Assembly (NCBI GenBank): GCA_002504905.1
Contig: DATY01000007.1
Span: 1 to 57,664 of the forward strand
Source of the DNA: Euryarchaeota archaeon UBA605
GTDB lineage: Archaea; Thermoplasmatota; Poseidoniia; Poseidoniales; Thalassarchaeaceae
Length of the DNA: 57,664 nucleotides
Direction of reading: 5' to 3'
Below, in pieces: positions 53,815-57,664 of this stretch (its first letter is position 1; each line of letters opens with the position of its first letter). The notes beneath the pieces were generated by a model that was given only the letters and a program-made list of their open reading frames with translations, made no database searches and was not told where the DNA came from. The translations under genes were made by a program, and so were the position numbers.

Positions 53815-55392
53815 ATGCATTGGGCAGATCATACCGCTTTGCGGCTATCTGAAAAACATGATTCGCAAGTCATTGCTTCAGGGATTACTCCTTCAGGTGA
53901 ATTCCATATTGGTCATCTGAGAGAAATCCTAACAGCAGAAATGATCCATAGAGCATGTCTCGATGCGGATAAAAAATCACAGTATATCTTTATAGTTGAC
54001 TCAATGGATCCTCTAAGGAGAGTTTATGATTTTCTTTCGCAAGAATATGAAAAATATATTGGTTTTCCTTTAGCAAATATTCCAGCACCCAATCCAGATG
54101 GAACTCCTAATTACGATGGAGAAAACTATGCAATTCACTTCTTAAATCCATTTTTAGACGCATTAAAACAGATTGGAGTAATTCCGAAAGTAGTAATGAA
54201 TCATGAAACCTATGAAAATGGAGAATTTGCAGAAAAAATTGATATCGCCATAACAAATAGAGACGAAATATGTAAGATCATAGAGAAAATTTCAGGTAGA
54301 GAATTACCAGAAGGATGGTATCCATACAACCCCATTGGGAGTGATGGAAGTATGGATGGTGTTACGGTCACTGGATATGAAAAACCATATGTTTTCTGGA
54401 CTGATCGTCATGGCAAAAATGGAAAATCTGACATTAGAAAGGCACAAGGAAAAATGCCTTGGAGAGTTGATTGGGCCGCAAAATGGGGAGTTCATGGTAT
54501 TACTTGCGAGCCTGCAGGAAAAGATCATGGAGCTGCCGGAGGGAGTTTTGATACTGGAATTCCTATTTGTAGAATTCTTGGAAGTGAACCTCCAGAGAAA
54601 ATGGTCTATGAATGGATTCAACTCAAAGGTTCTGGACCGATGTCAAGTTCTAGTGGCAATACAATCGGACCCATAGAAGCATTAAACTTAGTTCCACCTG
54701 AAATATTGAGGTACATAATTGCTAGAACCAAAATTAAAAAGCATATTGATTTTGATACTGGGCCATCACTTTTTGAAACAGCAGATGAATATGAAAGATT
54801 AGTTTCTAATCCTCCAGAAGATAAAGAACTCAGTAAAAAGAAAAAGGTTGCCCGAGATACAGCACTTGGAGCATTAAGATTGAGTCAGGTTGAGAGAGGT
54901 CATGATGCTTCTTTATCTACTGCAGGAGTCTCATTTAGACACTTGGCAATGCTTGCACAAATAAAATCTGATAATGAAGATATATGGACGTCATTAAAAA
55001 GAAGTCAGCATCTTGACGGTAAACCCAATCATGTACTAATTAATCGACTTTCAAGAATGAGAAACTGGATAGATAGTCAGCATTTCCCAGAAGATTCTAG
55101 AATAAAGATTCAAGATTCAATTAGTGATGAAAATAATAAGAAGATTAGCGAAAAACAAAGAAAATTTCTGGAAATGTTATACGATAGATTGGAAAGAATA
55201 GATTGGAATGAAACAGAAATTAATCAAAGTATTAGAGATTCATCGACAAATATTGGTATTAACAGAAGAGATGCTTATATTGCACTCTATTTACTAATTT
55301 TGGGTACAGATTATGGCCCTAGAATCGCCTCGATAATGAATGAAATCGGAAAAGAATCAACGCTAAATATATTTTCAAAATCCTTCCAATAG
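53815..55392 (+). CDS. lysS: Lysyl-tRNA synthetase, class I
   Basis: Archaeal class I LysRS is an unrelated replacement of the class II enzyme. HIGH is FHIGHLREI (HIGH at 31-34) and the KMSKS-like loop is GPMSSSSGN near residue 275. The C-terminal domain follows the usual pattern with YLLILGTDYGPRI near the end. The 525 residues are normal. It starts 9 bp after gfcR and converges with the MutS-like gene, overlapping it by 18 bp. Confidence 0.95.
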   Translation: MHWADHTALRLSEKHDSQVIASGITPSGEFHIGHLREILTAEMIHRACLDADKKSQYIFIVDSMDPLRRVYDFLSQEYEKYIGFPLANIPAPNPDGTPNYDGENYAIHFLNPFLDALKQIGVIPKVVMNHETYENGEFAEKIDIAITNRDEICKIIEKISGRELPEGWYPYNPIGSDGSMDGVTVTGYEKPYVFWTDRHGKNGKSDIRKAQGKMPWRVDWAAKWGVHGITCEPAGKDHGAAGGSFDTGIPICRILGSEPPEKMVYEWIQLKGSGPMSSSSGNTIGPIEALNLVPPEILRYIIARTKIKKHIDFDTGPSLFETADEYERLVSNPPEDKELSKKKKVARDTALGALRLSQVERGHDASLSTAGVSFRHLAMLAQIKSDNEDIWTSLKRSQHLDGKPNHVLINRLSRMRNWIDSQHFPEDSRIKIQDSISDENNKKISEKQRKFLEMLYDRLERIDWNETEINQSIRDSSTNIGINRRDAYIALYLLILGTDYGPRIASIMNEIGKESTLNIFSKSFQ

Positions 55393-57393
55393 ATTGGAAA
55401 AAACTTCTGAAGTAGGCCCCTTTGTACGAGAGGCAAGTCTTCTAACAATTAATTCGGGAGTAGATCTAGCAAGATGATTTCTTTTGGGATTTCTATCTAC
55501 AATCAAATCCATATTTTCATCTAGCCCTTGTGCCTCAATTCCATCAATCCTGACATCTCCACCCATAACCTCTGAAATCGAATTCCCAATATGAGTAACT
55601 AGCAAGATATTAGTGTCTTTATTATTCTTTGAGGATTTGAGTAAACCTCCGAGTATTAGTGATGCTGCACCAGGCTCTGTAATTGCTTCTAATTCATCTG
55701 CTAAGATAATTTTTCTCTGACTTGATACCAAAACATCTGCTAATTTTTTTAATGTTCTTTCTAAAGCTCCTGCTGATTGAGTCCCCGTTACTTTTGCTAG
55801 AATGTGCAGTTCATCAAGAAGGCCGATTCTTGCATTAGATGCAGGGACTGGAAGCCCGGAATGAGACAATAGAATTAGTGACGCGAGAGTTTCTAAGAGG
55901 GTTGTTTTACCACCAGAGTTAGCACCGGAAAGTAATGCAACCCTCTCTTTCTGATCATCAGGAGATACTTCTCCTATCCCATAAGTTACTGGATCAGGTT
56001 CACAATCCAATAGAAGATGGCGGCCATCTTTCATCCATACTCCTGGATGATCAATACACAATTCAGGTATTGTACATCGATTAGAAATTGCCCAGTTCCC
56101 TACTCCTAACCACATGTCAATTTCAATACATTTTGAAATAGATTTTCGAGATTTTTTCATTATATTAACAGTTGATTTCGCAATAGTAATCTCTCCTTTG
56201 TTTCTCTCTGATTTAATTGCTTTCTCTAGTTCAATATCAATAAATTCTAAAGATTCTCTATTTACGATACATGGATATTCACTGGAAAAAATATCATTTG
56301 GTATGTTTATGTCTACATTTTCAAAATACGATATTAATTTCCTTTTACCTTCTTGTAATGCGAAATCTATTGTATCTGCAACGGAGCTTTTCAACCTTCT
56401 CTCAAGACCGGAAATATCGGAATAATAGGAAAGAACTTCATCACCATCGAAAGATAACTTAGATTGAGATGTTCCCGAAACAATTGCATCATTTACTGAT
56501 TCCTCAATTGATTTTACTTGATTCCATAAATTATCCCGAAGTTTTTCAAGATTTTCAAGATTTGTTGATTCATTTTCCAAAGATTGTAATAGCAATGATA
56601 ATTCTTCAAATCCTTCTAATTGATTTGATATTTCTTGACCAATAGGGTTTATCGGCCAAATTTGATCATGTAATTCTGCTATAATAGATAAATTTTTTGA
56701 ATTGATTTTTAACCATTCCAAAGGTACTTCGGGAACCAAATCATATAGTGAACTATTAGTTTCTCCAATAATCCATCCCGAAGGTAATTCTTCAGGCCCT
56801 CCTCCTCCAATCCATGTAACTCTATTTAGCCCTAAGTAATCTTTCCAAGTTTCATCATCTGAACGGACTAAAATTCTACATTTCTTTTCAATATGTTTTA
56901 AATTTTTTAATTCAATTGTGTTTGGGACAACAATTACCCTATCTATTCTGGATGTTGGTTCTTTTGTATAACTTAAACCTGAAATATTTTTCTTCCATAA
57001 CTCAAAAGATGTTTTACTATCATTTATGAATCTAATCGCATTTTTTGACCAATTTCTTCTTGATTCAATCTCAACTATGCTATCACGTGTTAAAGGAGTC
57101 AAAATTGAAAGTCTCTCTTTAGCGGCTTTAGTTACTACGAAATCACAAATACTAGTTATCAAATCTTTATGTAATCTTCTTCCATCTTCAGTATTAGTTA
57201 TTTCATTAGAATTATTGTTGGCTAAATTGATTAATTTGACAGCTCTTTGTGGCGATATTCCTTCAATTCCTGAAAGTGTACTAACGTCTCCATCCTTTAT
57301 CACACGTTCTACATCTGCCAAAGAACCTATTTCAAATATCAATTTCTCAGTTAGAGAATCACCAACCCCGGGTATTTCTTTCAAACTTAGCAT
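55375..57393 (-). CDS. Helix-hairpin-helix plus MutS-type ATPase protein
   Basis: The 672-residue protein begins with two helix-hairpin-helix motifs (LKEIPGVGDSLTEKLIFEIG and VSTLSGIEGISPQRAVKLI, residues 4-55), likely DNA-binding. A middle core with helical MutS III-like parts follows. The C-terminal ATPase has Walker A SGANSGGKTTLLETLA near 485, the ILADELEAITEPGAA Walker B region and the TNILLVTHIG His switch. It lacks the mismatch-recognition domain I of MutS1 and the Smr domain of MutS2. Such archaeal HhH-MutS proteins are thought to act in DNA repair or recombination. The function is uncertain. Confidence 0.88.
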   Translation of the reverse strand: MLSLKEIPGVGDSLTEKLIFEIGSLADVERVIKDGDVSTLSGIEGISPQRAVKLINLANNNSNEITNTEDGRRLHKDLITSICDFVVTKAAKERLSILTPLTRDSIVEIESRRNWSKNAIRFINDSKTSFELWKKNISGLSYTKEPTSRIDRVIVVPNTIELKNLKHIEKKCRILVRSDDETWKDYLGLNRVTWIGGGGPEELPSGWIIGETNSSLYDLVPEVPLEWLKINSKNLSIIAELHDQIWPINPIGQEISNQLEGFEELSLLLQSLENESTNLENLEKLRDNLWNQVKSIEESVNDAIVSGTSQSKLSFDGDEVLSYYSDISGLERRLKSSVADTIDFALQEGKRKLISYFENVDINIPNDIFSSEYPCIVNRESLEFIDIELEKAIKSERNKGEITIAKSTVNIMKKSRKSISKCIEIDMWLGVGNWAISNRCTIPELCIDHPGVWMKDGRHLLLDCEPDPVTYGIGEVSPDDQKERVALLSGANSGGKTTLLETLASLILLSHSGLPVPASNARIGLLDELHILAKVTGTQSAGALERTLKKLADVLVSSQRKIILADELEAITEPGAASLILGGLLKSSKNNKDTNILLVTHIGNSISEVMGGDVRIDGIEAQGLDENMDLIVDRNPKRNHLARSTPELIVRRLASRTKGPTSEVFSNLLEGF

Positions 57394-57466
57394 ATTTTAA
57401 CTCGATAATTCTAGGTAATTAAGGAAATCGCTATGCCCTGCATATTTCTGCGGATTTTATAAAAAT

Positions 57467-57664
57467 CTATAGAGAACCGATATTCAATAATCTGGGTTCA
57501 GGAATTCCATCCATTGCTTCAGCTATTGCAAGTACTTCCATTCTTGCGCCAGCCATTGTAGTGACAAATGGGATATTTAATTCAACAGCTAGTCTCCTCA
57601 TCATATTACCATCAAGAACTGCTCCTCCAGTATTTCTTGGTGTATTAATTATAAGTTGAATTTT
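57467..57664 (-). CDS. carB: Carbamoyl-phosphate synthase large subunit, C-terminal end (partial)
   Basis: The last 65 codons on the minus strand read as an MGS-like (allosteric) domain: LIINTPRNTGGAVLDGNMMRR, ELNIPFVTTMAGARMEVLAIAEAM. This matches the end of CarB, with INTP at the ligand site. The 5' part lies outside the window. Small stand-alone MGS-like proteins are a less likely alternative. A 73-bp gap separates it from the HhH-MutS gene upstream on the same strand. Confidence 0.82.
   Translation of the reverse strand, partial: KIQLIINTPRNTGGAVLDGNMMRRLAVELNIPFVTTMAGARMEVLAIAEAMDGIPEPRLLNIGSL

Overview
The window looks like a chromosomal piece of a low-GC, aerobic, planktonic archaeon, most likely Candidatus Poseidoniales (Marine Group II) or a close Thermoplasmatota relative. 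The information-processing genes are archaeal: TFB, aRF1, aIF2-beta, class I lysyl-tRNA synthetase, archaeal UMP kinase, a GfcR-type regulator, an XPD-like helicase and a NOG1-like GTPase. Much of the metabolism is bacterial in type (GdhA, SufS/SufE, LipA/LipB, a 2-oxoacid dehydrogenase complex, split glycine decarboxylase). The very large Asp-rich, thrombospondin-type-3-like surface proteins are typical of these marine archaea. The lineage call is inference; no marker search was possible. No CRISPR array, insertion sequence, integrase or prophage was found, and gene density is very high.

Layout. 1-1785: 3' part of a calcium-binding repeat surface protein ending in a PGF-like sorting tail. 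1786-3605 (minus): purE, guaA-B, an O6-alkylguanine alkyltransferase-like gene with a non-standard start, and tRNA-Asn. 3662-11081: a membrane protein, the glycine cleavage genes gcvPA, gcvPB and gcvT, a degenerate SDR-like gene and an EF-hand protein. 11171-14882: TFB, a SLOG-family gene and sufS-sufE-DUF59. 14885-20523: bacterial-type gdhA and an HD phosphohydrolase, divergent from an RHH regulator that has a tandem 11-bp operator-like array, a coupled small ORF and hairpins, followed by an XPD-like helicase. 20561-33025: a hypothetical gene and two giant surface proteins, one carrying a transglutaminase domain. 33144-34416: tRNA-Leu, folB-like and pteridine-reductase-like genes. 34517-42468: lipA, E1-alpha, E1-beta, E2, E3, lipB and a class V aminotransferase, which together form a self-contained dehydrogenase-plus-lipoylation locus. 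42505-49883: ubiX, peroxiredoxin, thioredoxin-like protein, argS, aRF1, pyrH, small zinc-ribbon and membrane proteins, and a GTPase. 50001-52145: a hypothetical gene, pterin carbinolamine dehydratase, a 2Fe-2S ferredoxin and a quinone-oxidoreductase-like enzyme. 52191-57664: aIF2-beta, dut, gfcR, lysS, an HhH-MutS-like protein and the 3' end of carB.

The most notable signal is translational. Many genes have a GAGGTGA-like Shine-Dalgarno exactly 4 nt before the start codon. That ruler places two homology-supported genes on AUA (ogt-like, 2174) and AUC (HD phosphohydrolase, 17659) start codons. The second notable signal is the four-unit 11-bp array in front of the RHH gene, with a coupled 66-codon ORF that contains a strong hairpin. 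Start choices below often rely on the 4-nt ruler and on where homology begins. All functional calls are from sequence recognition only.
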